From assembly GCF_007833355.1 (NCBI RefSeq), contig NZ_CP020914.1, positions 234,047-298,046 on the forward strand: 64,000 bases of DNA. The letters run 5' to 3'. Made by a program: the position numbers and the translations under genes. Below the pieces are notes generated by a model. It ran no database searches, was not told the origin of the DNA, and was given only the letters and a program-made list of their open reading frames with translations. This document shows, piece after piece, positions 26,291-35,703 of this stretch. This DNA is from Denitratisoma sp. DHT3 (GTDB lineage Bacteria > Pseudomonadota > Gammaproteobacteria > Burkholderiales > Rhodocyclaceae). Position 1 is the first letter of the stretch. Every line of letters begins with the position of its first letter.

Positions 26291-27295
26291 ATGACCATGT
26301 TCCGCATACCGATGGTGCTTGTCCTTGCCGCCGCCCTTTCCGTACAGGCGGCGCCGCCGGCCACGGCCGTGGCAGCCTTGCGCGAGGTGGCGGCCGGCTA
26401 TGCCGCCGAGGGCACGGTGGAAGCCGTGCGCCAGGCGGTGGTCGCGGCCCAGGTGCCGGGTCGGGTGATCGAGATGCGCGTCGATGCCGGGCAGCGGGTG
26501 CGCCAGGGCGAGGTCCTGGCGCGCATCGACAGCCGCGAGGCGGCGGCCGCGGCGGCGGCGGCCCAGGCCCAGTTCAAGCAGGCCCAGGCCCAGTACGAGC
26601 GCACACGGGAGTTGCACGGCCGCCATTTCGTCAGCCAGGCGGCGCTGGACCAGGCCGAGGCGGACTTCCGCGCCGTGCGCGCGCAGACCGAGGCCACCGG
26701 CGCCGGGCTGTCCCATGGCACGCTGACTTCCCCCCTGGCCGGCGTGGTCGGCCTGCGCCACGCCGAGCTGGGCGACATGGCCCAGCCCGGCCGGCCGCTG
26801 CTGACGGTGTTCGATCCGCGCAGCCTGCGCGTGGTGGCCAGCATTCCGCAGCAGCGGCTGGCCGAGGTGCGCCGGGCGACGGCGGCGCGGGTGGAATTTC
26901 CCGAGAGCGGGCGCTGGATCGAGGGTGTGCGCTTCGAGATGCTGCCGATGGTCGATCCCCAGACCCACGCCGCCACGGCGCGGGTGCTGCTGCCCGAGGG
27001 CAGCGAAGGCGGCGAAGGTATTGTGCCGGGGCTGTTCGCGCGGGTGCATTTCCTCACCGGCAAGGCCCCCCGCCTGACCGTGCCGGCGGCGGCGGTGATC
27101 CGCCGCGGCGAGGTGATCGGTCTCTATGTCGCCGACGACAAGGGCGTGCTGCGCCTGCGCCAGGTGCGCCTGGGCGAGATGCTGGCCAACGGCGAGCTGG
27201 AAGTGCTGGCGGGACTGCGTCCGGGCGAGCGCTACGCCACCGACGGCGCGCGGGCGACCCTCGATCGCGCGCCGTCGCCCCAGTCCAAGCGCTGA
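26291..27295 (+). CDS. RND efflux periplasmic adaptor (membrane fusion protein)
   Basis: A 334-residue HlyD/AcrA-like adaptor with a signal peptide (about 1-21). A biotinyl/lipoyl half-motif (VPGRVIEMRVDAGQRVRQGEVLARID) precedes an Ala/Gln-rich coiled coil (about 75-130), and the second half-motif (TLTSPLAGVVGLRHAELGDMAQPGRPL, quoted in part) and a beta-barrel domain follow. It bridges the RND pump to an outer-membrane channel, which is not encoded here. ATG 26291 follows GGAG at 10 bases. Upstream is an AT-rich stretch (26240-26270) that probably holds the promoter. First gene of a three-gene operon. Confidence 0.87.
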   Translation: MTMFRIPMVLVLAAALSVQAAPPATAVAALREVAAGYAAEGTVEAVRQAVVAAQVPGRVIEMRVDAGQRVRQGEVLARIDSREAAAAAAAAQAQFKQAQAQYERTRELHGRHFVSQAALDQAEADFRAVRAQTEATGAGLSHGTLTSPLAGVVGLRHAELGDMAQPGRPLLTVFDPRSLRVVASIPQQRLAEVRRATAARVEFPESGRWIEGVRFEMLPMVDPQTHAATARVLLPEGSEGGEGIVPGLFARVHFLTGKAPRLTVPAAAVIRRGEVIGLYVADDKGVLRLRQVRLGEMLANGELEVLAGLRPGERYATDGARATLDRAPSPQSKR

Positions 27296-27305
27296 GGGCA
27301 GGGGC

Positions 27306-30300
27306 ATGAGCATCGAGCATTCCCCTTCCGCCATGGGCGTTTCCGGCCGCATCGCCGGCTACTTCCTGAACAATTCGCTGACTCCGCTGATCGGGCTGCT
27401 GGCGCTGCTGCTGGGCTTGTTCGCCGTCCTGGTGACGCCGCGCGAGGAGGAGCCGCAGATCAACGTCACCATGGCCAATGTGTTCATTCCCTTTCCCGGC
27501 GCCTCGGCCAAGGACGTGGAAAGCCTCGTCGCGCGGCCGGCGGAGCAGGTGCTGGCGCGGATCTCCGGCGTCGAGCACGTCTATTCCGTGTCGCGTCCGG
27601 GGATGGCGGTGCTCACCGTGCAGTACGAGGTGGGGCAGGACCACACCCAGGCGCTGGTGCGCCTCTACGACACCATCCATTCCCATCGCGACTGGGTGGC
27701 GCCGGAGCTTGGCGTGGGCGAGCCCATCGTCAAGCCCAAGGGCATCGACGACGTGCCCATCGTCAGCCTCACCTTCTGGAGCAGGAACCCGGGCCAGTCC
27801 GGCTTCGAGCTGCAGCAGGTGGCGCGCGCGGCGGAGATCGAATTCAAGCGCGTGGCCGGCACCCGCGACGTCTACACCATCGGCGGCCCCGGCCATGCGA
27901 TCCGGGTGGCGATGGACACCGAGCGGATGAACGCCCACGGTGTCACCGCCCAGGATCTGAAGGCCGCGCTGCAACTGGCCAACGCCTCCCTGCCCGGCGG
28001 CCAGGTGGTGGCCGGCAACCGGGAACTGCTGGTGCAGACCGGCAGCTACCTCGAATCCGCCGCCGAGGTGAAGCGCTTGGTGGTCGGCGTCTCCGGCGGC
28101 CGGCCGGTGTTTCTCGCCGATGTGGCGCAGGTGCTGGACGGCGCCGACCAGCCGAGCCAGTACGTCTGGCACGGGCTGGGCCGGGGGGCGGGCCAGGCGG
28201 CGCAGGGCGGTGCTCAGTTGGGTGAAGAGTATCCGGCGGTGACCCTGGCCGTGACCAAGAAGCCCGGGGTCAATGCCGCCGACGTCGCCGCGGCGGTGAT
28301 CGCCCGCGCCCAGGGACTGCGCGACACGGTGATCCCGCAGGGCGTTGAATTCACCGTCACCCGCAACTACGGCGAGACCGCCACCGAGAAGGCGCAGAAG
28401 CTGATCGGCAAGCTGGTCTTCGCCACCGCCTTCGTCGTGCTGCTGGTGCTGTTCGCACTGGGGCGGCGCGAGGCGGTGATCGTCGGCGCCGCCGTGACCC
28501 TGACCCTGGCCGCGACCCTGTTCGCCTCCTGGGCCTGGGGCTTCACCCTGAACCGGGTCTCGCTGTTCGCGCTGATCTTTTCCATCGGCATCCTGGTCGA
28601 TGACGCCATCGTGGTGGTGGAGAACATCCACCGCTGGCAGGGCCTGGAGCCGGGAACGCCGCTCCTGAAGCTGATCCCGCGGGCGGTGGACGAGGTGGGC
28701 GGCCCCACCATCCTCGCCACCTTCACGGTGATCGCCGCGCTGCTGCCGATGGCCTTCGTCACCGGGCTGATGGGGCCCTACATGAGCCCGATCCCGATCA
28801 ACGCCTCGATGGGCATGTTCATCTCGCTCGCCATCGCCTTCGTGATCACGCCCTGGCTGGCGCTGAGGCTGATGAAGGGCGGCCATGCCACCACTGGCGC
28901 CGCGGCGCATGACGGCATGACCGCCTCGCGCCTCGAAGCCATCTTCCGCCGCGTGCTGACGCCCTTCCTGCTGGGCGACGCGGCGCGCGCTGCGCGGCGC
29001 AAGCTGCTGATCGGCGTCCTCGCCCTGATCCTGGCCTCGGTGTCGCTGGGCGGGCTGAAGTGGGTGGTGCTGAAGATGCTGCCCTTCGACAACAAGAGCG
29101 AGTTCCAGGTGGTGCTGGACATGCCGGTGGGCACGCCGCTGGAGCAGACCGGCGCGGTGCTGCGGGAGATTTCCACCCATCTGGCGACAGTCGATGAGGT
29201 GCGCGACATCCAGAGCTATGCCGGCACCGCCAGCCCCATCAACTTCAACGGCCTGGTGCGTCAGTACTATCTGCGCGGCAATCCGGAGATGGGCGACCTC
29301 CAGGTGAATCTGGTCGACAAGCATCAGCGTTCGCGCAAGAGCCACGAGATCGCGGTAGCGGTGCGTGACACGGTGGCAGCCATCGCCGCGCGCCACGGCG
29401 GCAACGCCAAGGTGGTGGAAGTGCCGCCCGGCCCGCCGGTGCTCTCGCCCATCGTCGCCGAGGTGTATGGCCCGGCCTACGCGGGACAGATGGCGGTCGC
29501 CAAGCAGGTGCGCCAGGTGATGGAAAAGACCGCCGACGTCGTCGGGGTGGACGACACGGTCGACGCCGACGCGCCGAAGGTGCTGCTGCGGGTGGACCAG
29601 GCCAAGGCGGCGCTGCTGGGCGTGGCGCAGAAGGACATCGCCGAGGTGGTGCGCCTGGGGCTCTCCGGCGAGGACGTGACGCCGCTGCACGACGGCGAGT
29701 CGAAGTATGAAATTCCGGTGCGGGTGGTGCTGCCGGCGGAGCGCCAGGACTCGCTCGACCAGTTGCTCAAGCTGCGGGTGCGGGCCGATGCTGCCCATGG
29801 TGGCAAGCTGGTGCCGGTCTCCGAACTGGTGACGGCGCAGCCGACCCTGCGCGACAAGACCATCCATCACAAGGACCTGCTGCCGGTGGTGTATGTCACC
29901 GGCGACATGGGCGGGCGCCTGGATTCGCCGCTGTACGGCATGTTCGACGCGCGCGGTCGGCTGAAGGACCTGGCGCTGCCCGAGGGCGGCGGCCTGGGCG
30001 AGTATTTCATCCGCCAGCCGGGCGACCCCTACGCCGGCTACGCCATCAAGTGGGACGGCGAATGGCAGGTGACCTACGAGACCTTCCGCGACATGGGCGC
30101 GGCCTACGCCGTGGGCCTGATCCTGATCTACCTGCTGGTGGTGGCGCACTTCCGCAGCTACCTGGTGCCGCTGATCATCATGGCGCCGATCCCGCTCACC
30201 ATCATCGGCGTGATGCCGGGCCATGCCCTCCTGGGCGCCCAGTTCACCGCCACCTCGATGATCGGCATGATCGCCCTGGCCGGCATCATCGTACGCAATT

Positions 30301-30584
30301 CCATCCTGCTGGTCGATTTCGTCCGCCAGCAGGTGGACGCGGGCATGGGGCTGGCCGAGGCGGTGATCCAGTCGGCGGCGGTCCGCGCCAAGCCGATCGC
30401 CCTGACCGGGCTGGCGGCGATGCTGGGCGCGCTGTTCATCCTCGACGATCCCATCTTCAACGGGCTGGCGATCAGCCTGATCTTTGGCATCCTGGTCTCC
30501 ACCCTGCTGACCCTGGTGGTGATCCCGGTGCTTTACTACGCGGCCATGCACGGCCGCACACAGACCCAAGGAGAGCAACCATGA
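27306..30584 (+). CDS. RND efflux pump permease
   Basis: A 1092-residue AcrB-type inner-membrane pump with the usual twelve helices and two large periplasmic loops. Motifs are FSIGILVDDAIVVVENIHRW (helix 4, with the proton-relay Asp pair) and GMIALAGIIVRNSILLVDF in the second half. It expels substrates using the proton gradient together with the adaptor encoded 10 bases upstream. ATG 27306 follows GAGGGCAGGGG. The stop overlaps the next small gene by ATGA. It has no metal-specific CzcA signature that I recognise, so the substrate is open. Confidence 0.9.
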   Translation: MSIEHSPSAMGVSGRIAGYFLNNSLTPLIGLLALLLGLFAVLVTPREEEPQINVTMANVFIPFPGASAKDVESLVARPAEQVLARISGVEHVYSVSRPGMAVLTVQYEVGQDHTQALVRLYDTIHSHRDWVAPELGVGEPIVKPKGIDDVPIVSLTFWSRNPGQSGFELQQVARAAEIEFKRVAGTRDVYTIGGPGHAIRVAMDTERMNAHGVTAQDLKAALQLANASLPGGQVVAGNRELLVQTGSYLESAAEVKRLVVGVSGGRPVFLADVAQVLDGADQPSQYVWHGLGRGAGQAAQGGAQLGEEYPAVTLAVTKKPGVNAADVAAAVIARAQGLRDTVIPQGVEFTVTRNYGETATEKAQKLIGKLVFATAFVVLLVLFALGRREAVIVGAAVTLTLAATLFASWAWGFTLNRVSLFALIFSIGILVDDAIVVVENIHRWQGLEPGTPLLKLIPRAVDEVGGPTILATFTVIAALLPMAFVTGLMGPYMSPIPINASMGMFISLAIAFVITPWLALRLMKGGHATTGAAAHDGMTASRLEAIFRRVLTPFLLGDAARAARRKLLIGVLALILASVSLGGLKWVVLKMLPFDNKSEFQVVLDMPVGTPLEQTGAVLREISTHLATVDEVRDIQSYAGTASPINFNGLVRQYYLRGNPEMGDLQVNLVDKHQRSRKSHEIAVAVRDTVAAIAARHGGNAKVVEVPPGPPVLSPIVAEVYGPAYAGQMAVAKQVRQVMEKTADVVGVDDTVDADAPKVLLRVDQAKAALLGVAQKDIAEVVRLGLSGEDVTPLHDGESKYEIPVRVVLPAERQDSLDQLLKLRVRADAAHGGKLVPVSELVTAQPTLRDKTIHHKDLLPVVYVTGDMGGRLDSPLYGMFDARGRLKDLALPEGGGLGEYFIRQPGDPYAGYAIKWDGEWQVTYETFRDMGAAYAVGLILIYLLVVAHFRSYLVPLIIMAPIPLTIIGVMPGHALLGAQFTATSMIGMIALAGIIVRNSILLVDFVRQQVDAGMGLAEAVIQSAAVRAKPIALTGLAAMLGALFILDDPIFNGLAISLIFGILVSTLLTLVVIPVLYYAAMHGRTQTQGEQP

Positions 30585-30790
30585 ACGTCGAACGCCTGAT
30601 CCGCATCTTTGCCGGTGCCTTCATTCTGATCTCCCTGGCCCTGGCGCACCTCTACGGCCAGGCCGACCTGTCCAGGCCGTCCTGGCTCTGGTTCACCGTC
30701 TTCGTCGGCGCCAACCTGTTCCAGAGCGGCTTCACCCGCTTTTGCCCGTTGGAGATGATCCTGCTCAAGCTCGGCGTGGCGAAAAAGTGA
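30581..30790 (+). CDS. DUF2892 small membrane protein
   Basis: 69 residues with two membrane helices. It has the DUF2892 pattern, including ERLIRIFAGAFILISLAL and FVGANLFQSGFTRFCPLEMIL. Such domains occur fused to rhodanese (YgaP) or alone beside transport and sulfur or stress genes. ATGA overlap with the RND pump makes it the third gene of that operon. The biochemical role of the family is not settled; a structural or accessory role for the pump is possible. Confidence 0.82.
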   Translation: MNVERLIRIFAGAFILISLALAHLYGQADLSRPSWLWFTVFVGANLFQSGFTRFCPLEMILLKLGVAKK

Positions 30791-30880
30791 GGCTGACCGC
30801 CTGACGCTTCCCTGAAGAAATACGCCTGGCTCTCGATCGGGGCCGCGCTCGCCGCCATCCTGATCCAAAAGCCTTTCTGA

Positions 30881-30894
30881 TTGATTAGGATCAA
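30881..30894 (+). promoter_or_regulatory. FNR/DNR-type box at -41.5
   Basis: TTGAT-TAGG-ATCAA is a perfect FNR-family palindrome. Its centre (30887.5) lies exactly 41.5 bases before the transcription start predicted from the TATAAT at 30917-30922, the classical class II activation position. Confidence 0.85.
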
Positions 30895-30896
30895 GT

Positions 30897-30915
30897 GAGA
30901 ATAATTCTTATTTAT
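30897..30915 (+). promoter_or_regulatory. Fur-like box
   Basis: GAGAATAATTCTTATTTAT matches the Fur consensus GATAATGATAATCATTATC at 11 of 19 positions and resembles Fur sites of the form AATAATTCTTATTT. It lies between the FNR box and the -10 region, a position that would block RNA polymerase when bound. Confidence 0.5.
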
Positions 30916-30916
30916 T

Positions 30917-30922
30917 TATAAT
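30917..30922 (+). promoter_or_regulatory. -10 box TATAAT of the TonB/ABC/NnrS operon
   Basis: Consensus -10 hexamer. The start of transcription is predicted at about 30929, 69 bases before the receptor start codon. No good -35 is present, as expected for an FNR-activated promoter. Confidence 0.7.
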
Positions 30923-30997
30923 CGCCGACTGAATTTACTGTCGGCAAGCCAGCCTCGGGTGTTACGCAAGCCAGCCGCTTAACTGAATGGAGTTCCC

Positions 30998-33067
30998 ATG
31001 GCCTTGCCGCATCTGCGCCCGATGGCGCTTTCTCTGCTGATTGCCTTTTCCACGGCCCATGCCGATGAGATCACCCTTTCCGCCGTCAACGTGACGGCCA
31101 AGGGCTACTCGGCCAGCGATCTGGAAACGCCGATTTCCACGACTACGCTCGACCGGGATGAAATCATCCGTCGGGGCGGCCAGAACGTCGGCGATGTCTT
31201 GCGCGGCGAACCGGGCATCGCCATTTCCAACGACAGCGCGCAAGGCCAGAACCCGACGCTGCGCGGCCTGGGCAAGGACAGCATCGTGCTGCTGGTCGAT
31301 GGCATGCGCTTCAACTCGGCGCAACCGGCCGGCGCCGTCGCCTCTTTCATGTCGCTGGGCATGGCCGAACAGGTCGAGGTGGTCAAGGGCGCTTCGTCCG
31401 TCCTTTACGGCACCGGCGCCCTGGGCGGGGCGATCAACGTGCTGCTGCCGCAGGCCCGCTTCACGCCGGGCGTCGGGGTCGAGGCCGGCGCTTCCTACGA
31501 TTCGGCGAGCAAGGGGATGCGTGGTACGGCAGTGATCAACGCCAGCACTGGCGACCACGCGCTGATGGTCGGCGCCTCCCTGGCCCGGATCGACGACTAC
31601 AGGTCACCGGAAGGCATGGTCGCCCGTACCGGCTATGATTCCAACAGTTTCATCGGCCAGTACCGTTTCCGCATCGACAGCCAGCAGCAACTGCGTTTCT
31701 CGGCTCAACTGCACAATGACGAGAATGTCTGGTATCCCGGTTCGACCCAAAGGCATCCGACCAATCCGGCGACGCGTACGATGACCATTCATTCGCCGGA
31801 GCAGGAGCGCCGCCTGCTCGAACTGGGTTACAACCGCCAGGGGAGCGGCGACCAGTCGCTCAACTTCGATGTGCGCGTCTACCGCCAGGAAATGGAGCGC
31901 CAAATCTATGCCCACGGCAACTGGCTGAACCGCGACATCATCACCAACAAAGTCACCTTCCAGACCGACGGCATCGACGCCAAGGCCGACTGGCTGGCGC
32001 ATCCGCAGCATCTGCTGTCCTTCGGCGTCAATGCCTGGGAGATGACCGGCAATCCGGATCGTTGGCAGGCCGGGCCGCCGAGCGGCGCCGCGGCATTTAC
32101 CGTCTGGACGGCCAACAACCCCTTCCAGCGCGCAAAAATCACGGCCGTTGGCGCTTACGTTCAGGATGACATGCGCTTCGGCAAGCTGAACATCCTGGCC
32201 GGCCTGCGCTACGACACCGTCAAGTCGTCTGCTGACAGCATGCTCAACGGTATGCGCACGACAGGTCTGGACAACAAGGACAACGCCTTCTCCGGCAGCC
32301 TGGGCGCCATCTACGAAGTCACTCCGCTGTTCCGCCCCTATGCCAACTATGCCCGCGCCTTCCGCGCCCCCGGCATGCGCGAACGCTACGAATCCGGCCT
32401 GCGCGGCGATGGCTACAACTATGCCGGCAGCCCGGAAGTGAGCGCCGAGAAGGCCGATCAGTTCGAACTGGGCATCAAGGGTGCCAGCTCCCGATTCGTC
32501 TATCAGGTCGCCGGCTATCACAACAGTATCGACAACTATTTGACCGGCCGGATTCTGACCGGCGCTGCCGCAGCGGCGGCCTGCCCCACTGCACCGACCA
32601 ATTGCAAGAAGACCGTCAACCTGGGCAGCGTGACGATCAAGGGGATCGAAGCCGACGCCCGTTGGCAGTTCGTTGCCGATCACTGGCTGACGGCCGGCTA
32701 CTCGCGGATTCGGGGCGTCAACAATGACCTTGCCGAGCCGCTGTTCCAGATGCCGGCCGATGAAGTGCGTCTCGGCTGGCTGGGCGACGTGTTGCCCGGC
32801 GTCAGGGCCGACTTCACGCTGCGCCTGGTCGATCGTCAGGACCGTACTGCCACCCGCTTCACCAACGGCACCGAGAATGCCACCGCCGGCTTCGCTACCG
32901 CCGACCTCGGCGTGACCTGGGGCTTCACCAAGAACCAGAGTCTACGCCTGGCCGTCAAGAACCTGGCCGACAAGAGTTACCATGAACACCAGACCGAAGG
33001 TCTCTCCGGCTGGGAAATCAAGGCGCCCGGCCGCTCTTTCCAGATCAGCTGGCGTGGCAGTTTCTAA
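30998..33067 (+). CDS. TonB-dependent outer-membrane receptor
   Basis: 689 residues. Signal peptide (about 1-22), plug (SAVNVTAKGY as TonB-box region, GEPGIAIS, VVKGASSVLYGTGALGGAIN) and a 22-strand-type barrel ending in ISWRGSF with terminal Phe. YARAFRAPGMRERY contains the FRAP-type motif found in many heme and siderophore receptors. It takes up a ligand through the outer membrane for the ABC transporter encoded just downstream. FNR-type and Fur-like boxes in front indicate control by anaerobiosis and iron. Ligand not assigned: heme, a metallophore or a small metal chelate are candidates. Confidence 0.88.
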   Translation: MALPHLRPMALSLLIAFSTAHADEITLSAVNVTAKGYSASDLETPISTTTLDRDEIIRRGGQNVGDVLRGEPGIAISNDSAQGQNPTLRGLGKDSIVLLVDGMRFNSAQPAGAVASFMSLGMAEQVEVVKGASSVLYGTGALGGAINVLLPQARFTPGVGVEAGASYDSASKGMRGTAVINASTGDHALMVGASLARIDDYRSPEGMVARTGYDSNSFIGQYRFRIDSQQQLRFSAQLHNDENVWYPGSTQRHPTNPATRTMTIHSPEQERRLLELGYNRQGSGDQSLNFDVRVYRQEMERQIYAHGNWLNRDIITNKVTFQTDGIDAKADWLAHPQHLLSFGVNAWEMTGNPDRWQAGPPSGAAAFTVWTANNPFQRAKITAVGAYVQDDMRFGKLNILAGLRYDTVKSSADSMLNGMRTTGLDNKDNAFSGSLGAIYEVTPLFRPYANYARAFRAPGMRERYESGLRGDGYNYAGSPEVSAEKADQFELGIKGASSRFVYQVAGYHNSIDNYLTGRILTGAAAAAACPTAPTNCKKTVNLGSVTIKGIEADARWQFVADHWLTAGYSRIRGVNNDLAEPLFQMPADEVRLGWLGDVLPGVRADFTLRLVDRQDRTATRFTNGTENATAGFATADLGVTWGFTKNQSLRLAVKNLADKSYHEHQTEGLSGWEIKAPGRSFQISWRGSF

Positions 33068-33085
33068 GCGAAAGGAACGCATCGC

Positions 33086-34114
33086 GTGACATCCGCCTTC
33101 ATCCACCTGAAAGCCTCCCGTCTCGGCCGCATGGCGGCGGCCTGTCTGGCCGCGTTGGCGCTTGCCGTGCCGGCCCATGCCGAAAAGCTGCCCAGGCTGG
33201 TGTTGGCCGGCCCGGCCGCTGCCGTCTCGGTACCGCTGATCCACATGGTCGAGACCGGCGCGCTGAAGGAGGTGGCCGACAGTGTCGAGTTCGTGACCTG
33301 GAAAGACCCCGACCAGCTGCGCGTGCTGGCCCTGGGCGGCAAGGCGGATTTCCTGGCGATGCCGAGCAACGTGGCGGCCAACCTGTACAACCGGGGCCAG
33401 CCGCTCAAGTTGCTCAACATCTCGACCTGGGGTGTGCTGTGGATGGTGTCGCGCGACAAGAACCTGAAGACGCTGGCCGATTTCCGCGGCAAGGAAATCG
33501 CCATGCCGTTCCGGGCCGACATGCCGGACATCGTCTTCGGCCTGCTCGCCGAAAGGCTGGGCATGGACCCGAAGAAGGATTTCGCATTGCGCTACGTCGC
33601 CTCGCCGCTCGATGCCATGCAGTTGCTGATCACCCGCCGCGTCGACCACGCCCTGCTCGCCGAGCCGGCGGTGTCGATGGCGCTGCGCAAAACCAAGTCC
33701 TTCCCGATCAGCGTCGTCGCTCCCGATCTTTACCGCAGCGTCGACCTGCAGCAGGAATGGGGCCGCCTGTTCAAGCGGGAGGCGCGCCTGCCACAGGCTG
33801 GCATTACCGTGCTCGGCAAGGCCATGAGCAACGATGCCCTGCAGGCGAAAGTGATGGCCGCCTATGAAAAATCGCTGGCCTGGTGCCAGAAAAATGCCCG
33901 GCAATGCGGCGAGATGGTGGCCAAGCGCATCGACCTGCTGAGCCCCGAGGCGGTGGCGGATTCACTGGCGGCCAGCCCGCTGAGGCACGTCAGCGCCGCC
34001 GCTGCGCGCGAAGAGCTGACCTTCTTCTTCCAGCAGATGCTTGCCAAGAATCCGGCGCTGGTCGGTGGCAAGCTGCCCGACGCCGGCTTCTACGGTAACG
34101 CCGGCCGGCCGTGA
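33086..34114 (+). CDS. ABC transporter substrate-binding protein, NitT/TauT type
   Basis: 342 residues with an N-terminal signal (about 1-32, cut after AHA) and a type II periplasmic binding fold. FVTWKDPDQLRVLALGGKADF and LADFRGKEIAMP are typical of the NMT1/SsuA-like group. GTG 33086 follows AAAGGAACG; its stop overlaps the permease start as GTGA. It would capture the ligand in the periplasm. Pairing of this binding-protein class with a TonB receptor is seen with aromatic sulfonates, thiamine precursors and some metal-complex uptake systems. The ligand here is unknown. Confidence 0.82.
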   Translation: MTSAFIHLKASRLGRMAAACLAALALAVPAHAEKLPRLVLAGPAAAVSVPLIHMVETGALKEVADSVEFVTWKDPDQLRVLALGGKADFLAMPSNVAANLYNRGQPLKLLNISTWGVLWMVSRDKNLKTLADFRGKEIAMPFRADMPDIVFGLLAERLGMDPKKDFALRYVASPLDAMQLLITRRVDHALLAEPAVSMALRKTKSFPISVVAPDLYRSVDLQQEWGRLFKREARLPQAGITVLGKAMSNDALQAKVMAAYEKSLAWCQKNARQCGEMVAKRIDLLSPEAVADSLAASPLRHVSAAAAREELTFFFQQMLAKNPALVGGKLPDAGFYGNAGRP

Positions 34115-34935
34115 GCCAGCCTCGCCTGCCGCTCGCCCGCCGTACCGTGGAATGGCTGGCGGCAACCGGCCATTACCTGTGGAGTGGCTGGGGTTCGCTG
34201 GCCAGCCTGTGCCTCTTCTTCGCGCTGTGGGAATTGGCCGCCCAGCACCTCGGCGCGTTGATCCTGCCAACGCCGGGCGAAGCCTTCGCCACGCTGGCCG
34301 GGCTGTTCTCGACCGGCGCCGCCTGGCCGGAAATCATCGTCACCGCCCGCCGCGCCTTGCTTGGCTACATCCTGGCGCTGAGCCTGGGCAGCCTGCTCGG
34401 CCTGCTTGCCGGCCTGTCGGTCACCGCCTCGGTGATGGCGCGGCCCATCGTCACGCTGCTCGTCGGCACGCCGCCAATCGCCTGGCTGATCCTTGCCCTG
34501 CTCTGGTTCGGCGCGGGCGACGGCACGCCGGTATTCACCGTCTTCATCGCCTGTTTCCCGATCATTTTCGTCGGCGCCATGCAGGGCACCCGCACGCTGG
34601 ACGGCCAGTTGCAGGCGGTGGCGCGGATGTTCGGCCTGCCGTGGTGGATGAAGCTGACCGACGTGTACCTGCCGCACGTGGTGTCCTACCTTTTCCCGGG
34701 CTGGATCACGGCGCTGGGCACCGCCTGGAAGGTTGTGGTGATGGCGGAGCTGCTCGCCACCACCGACGGCATCGGTGCCGCGTTGGCGGTGACCCGCAGC
34801 CATCTCGACACGGCGGCCTCGATGGCCTGGATCGTCGCCCTGGTGGGCAGCCTGCTGGCCATCGAATATCTGTTGCTGGAACCGATCAAGCGCAAGGTCG
34901 AGTCCTGGCGGGAGTTCGCATCATCAAGCAACTGA
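34111..34935 (+). CDS. ABC transporter permease, NitT/TauT type
   Basis: A 274-residue permease with six helices and the EAA loop region MARMFGLPWWMKLTDVYLP-like (here VARMFGLPWWMKLTDVYLPH). LWELAAQHLGALILPTPGEAFATL near the start is characteristic of SsuC/TauC permeases. Start GTG 34111 overlaps the stop of the binding protein. Probably one of two identical subunits of the inner-membrane channel. Confidence 0.85.
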   Translation: MSQPRLPLARRTVEWLAATGHYLWSGWGSLASLCLFFALWELAAQHLGALILPTPGEAFATLAGLFSTGAAWPEIIVTARRALLGYILALSLGSLLGLLAGLSVTASVMARPIVTLLVGTPPIAWLILALLWFGAGDGTPVFTVFIACFPIIFVGAMQGTRTLDGQLQAVARMFGLPWWMKLTDVYLPHVVSYLFPGWITALGTAWKVVVMAELLATTDGIGAALAVTRSHLDTAASMAWIVALVGSLLAIEYLLLEPIKRKVESWREFASSSN

Positions 34936-35663
34936 CCGTTCACCGCGTCGCGCACCGCTTCGGCTACCAGCGCGTTCTCGAAGACATCGACCTGACGGTG
35001 GCGGCCGGCGAGGCGGTGGCCCTGGTCGGCCCGTCCGGCTGCGGCAAGACGACGCTGCTCAACCTGGTCGCCGGGCTGCTGCAGCCCTGGGAAGGCCGTG
35101 TTGAGTGCCACTTCGAGCGATTGGCAATGATGTTCCAGCAGCCGCGCCTGCTGCCCTGGAAGCGTACCCGCGACAACATCGCGCTCGGCCTCAAGGCCGC
35201 CGGCCAGCCGCGTGCCGACCGGCATGCCACCGCCACGGCACTGGCCTTGCGCATGGGGCTGACCGAGGACGACCTCGACAAATACCCGAGCGCCCTGTCC
35301 GGCGGCATGCAGAGCCGCGCCGCACTGGCCCGCGCCCTGGCCGTGCAGCCCGACCTGCTGCTGCTCGACGAAGCCTTCTCGGCGCTCGACATCGGCCTGA
35401 AGGGCGAGCTCTATCATCTGCTCGCCGAGGAACGGCAAGCCCGGAACTGCGCCGTACTGATGATTACCCACGACCTGATGGAAGCCATCCGCCTGGCGGA
35501 TCGCATCCTGGTCATGGCCGGCAGTCCGGGGCGCATTGTCGCCGAGCACCGCGTCGACACGCCGCTCGCCGCCCGCGACGAATCCTGGGTGTTCACGCGT
35601 ACCGCCGAGTTCATCCGCTGGCCGGACATCCGCGCCGCCTTTGCAATGCCGGAACTGCCTTGA
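34920..35663 (+). CDS. ABC transporter ATP-binding protein, NitT/TauT type
   Basis: About 247 residues. Walker A GPSGCGKTT near 40-48, Q-loop MMFQQPRLLPW, signature LSGGMQSRAALARAL and Walker B LLLLDEAF, followed by H-loop MITHD. The domain begins IIKQLTVHRVAHRFGYQ. No ATG, GTG or TTG lies at the right place: the first residues of the domain are read from ATC 34920 or 34923, just after GGGAG, inside the permease gene. A non-standard start codon (ATC or CTG), or a base error here, must be assumed. Energises the transporter. It overlaps the permease by 16 bases. Confidence 0.82.
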   Translation: MIKQLTVHRVAHRFGYQRVLEDIDLTVAAGEAVALVGPSGCGKTTLLNLVAGLLQPWEGRVECHFERLAMMFQQPRLLPWKRTRDNIALGLKAAGQPRADRHATATALALRMGLTEDDLDKYPSALSGGMQSRAALARALAVQPDLLLLDEAFSALDIGLKGELYHLLAEERQARNCAVLMITHDLMEAIRLADRILVMAGSPGRIVAEHRVDTPLAARDESWVFTRTAEFIRWPDIRAAFAMPELP

Positions 35664-35703
35664 AGCCGGAAAAGAGGTATTGCCGCCAACCGAGGAAGTT
35701 GCA

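Noticed and set aside
27054..30578. 1174-residue minus-strand frame opposite the RND pump
   Set aside because: Shadow of a high-GC gene; no domain, biased composition, while the plus strand encodes a clear RND permease.
30812..30880. Tiny frame reading LKKYAWLSIGAALAAILIQKPF after the DUF2892 gene
   Set aside because: Looks like a membrane helix but starts at CTG without a ribosome-binding site; too short to support as a gene.
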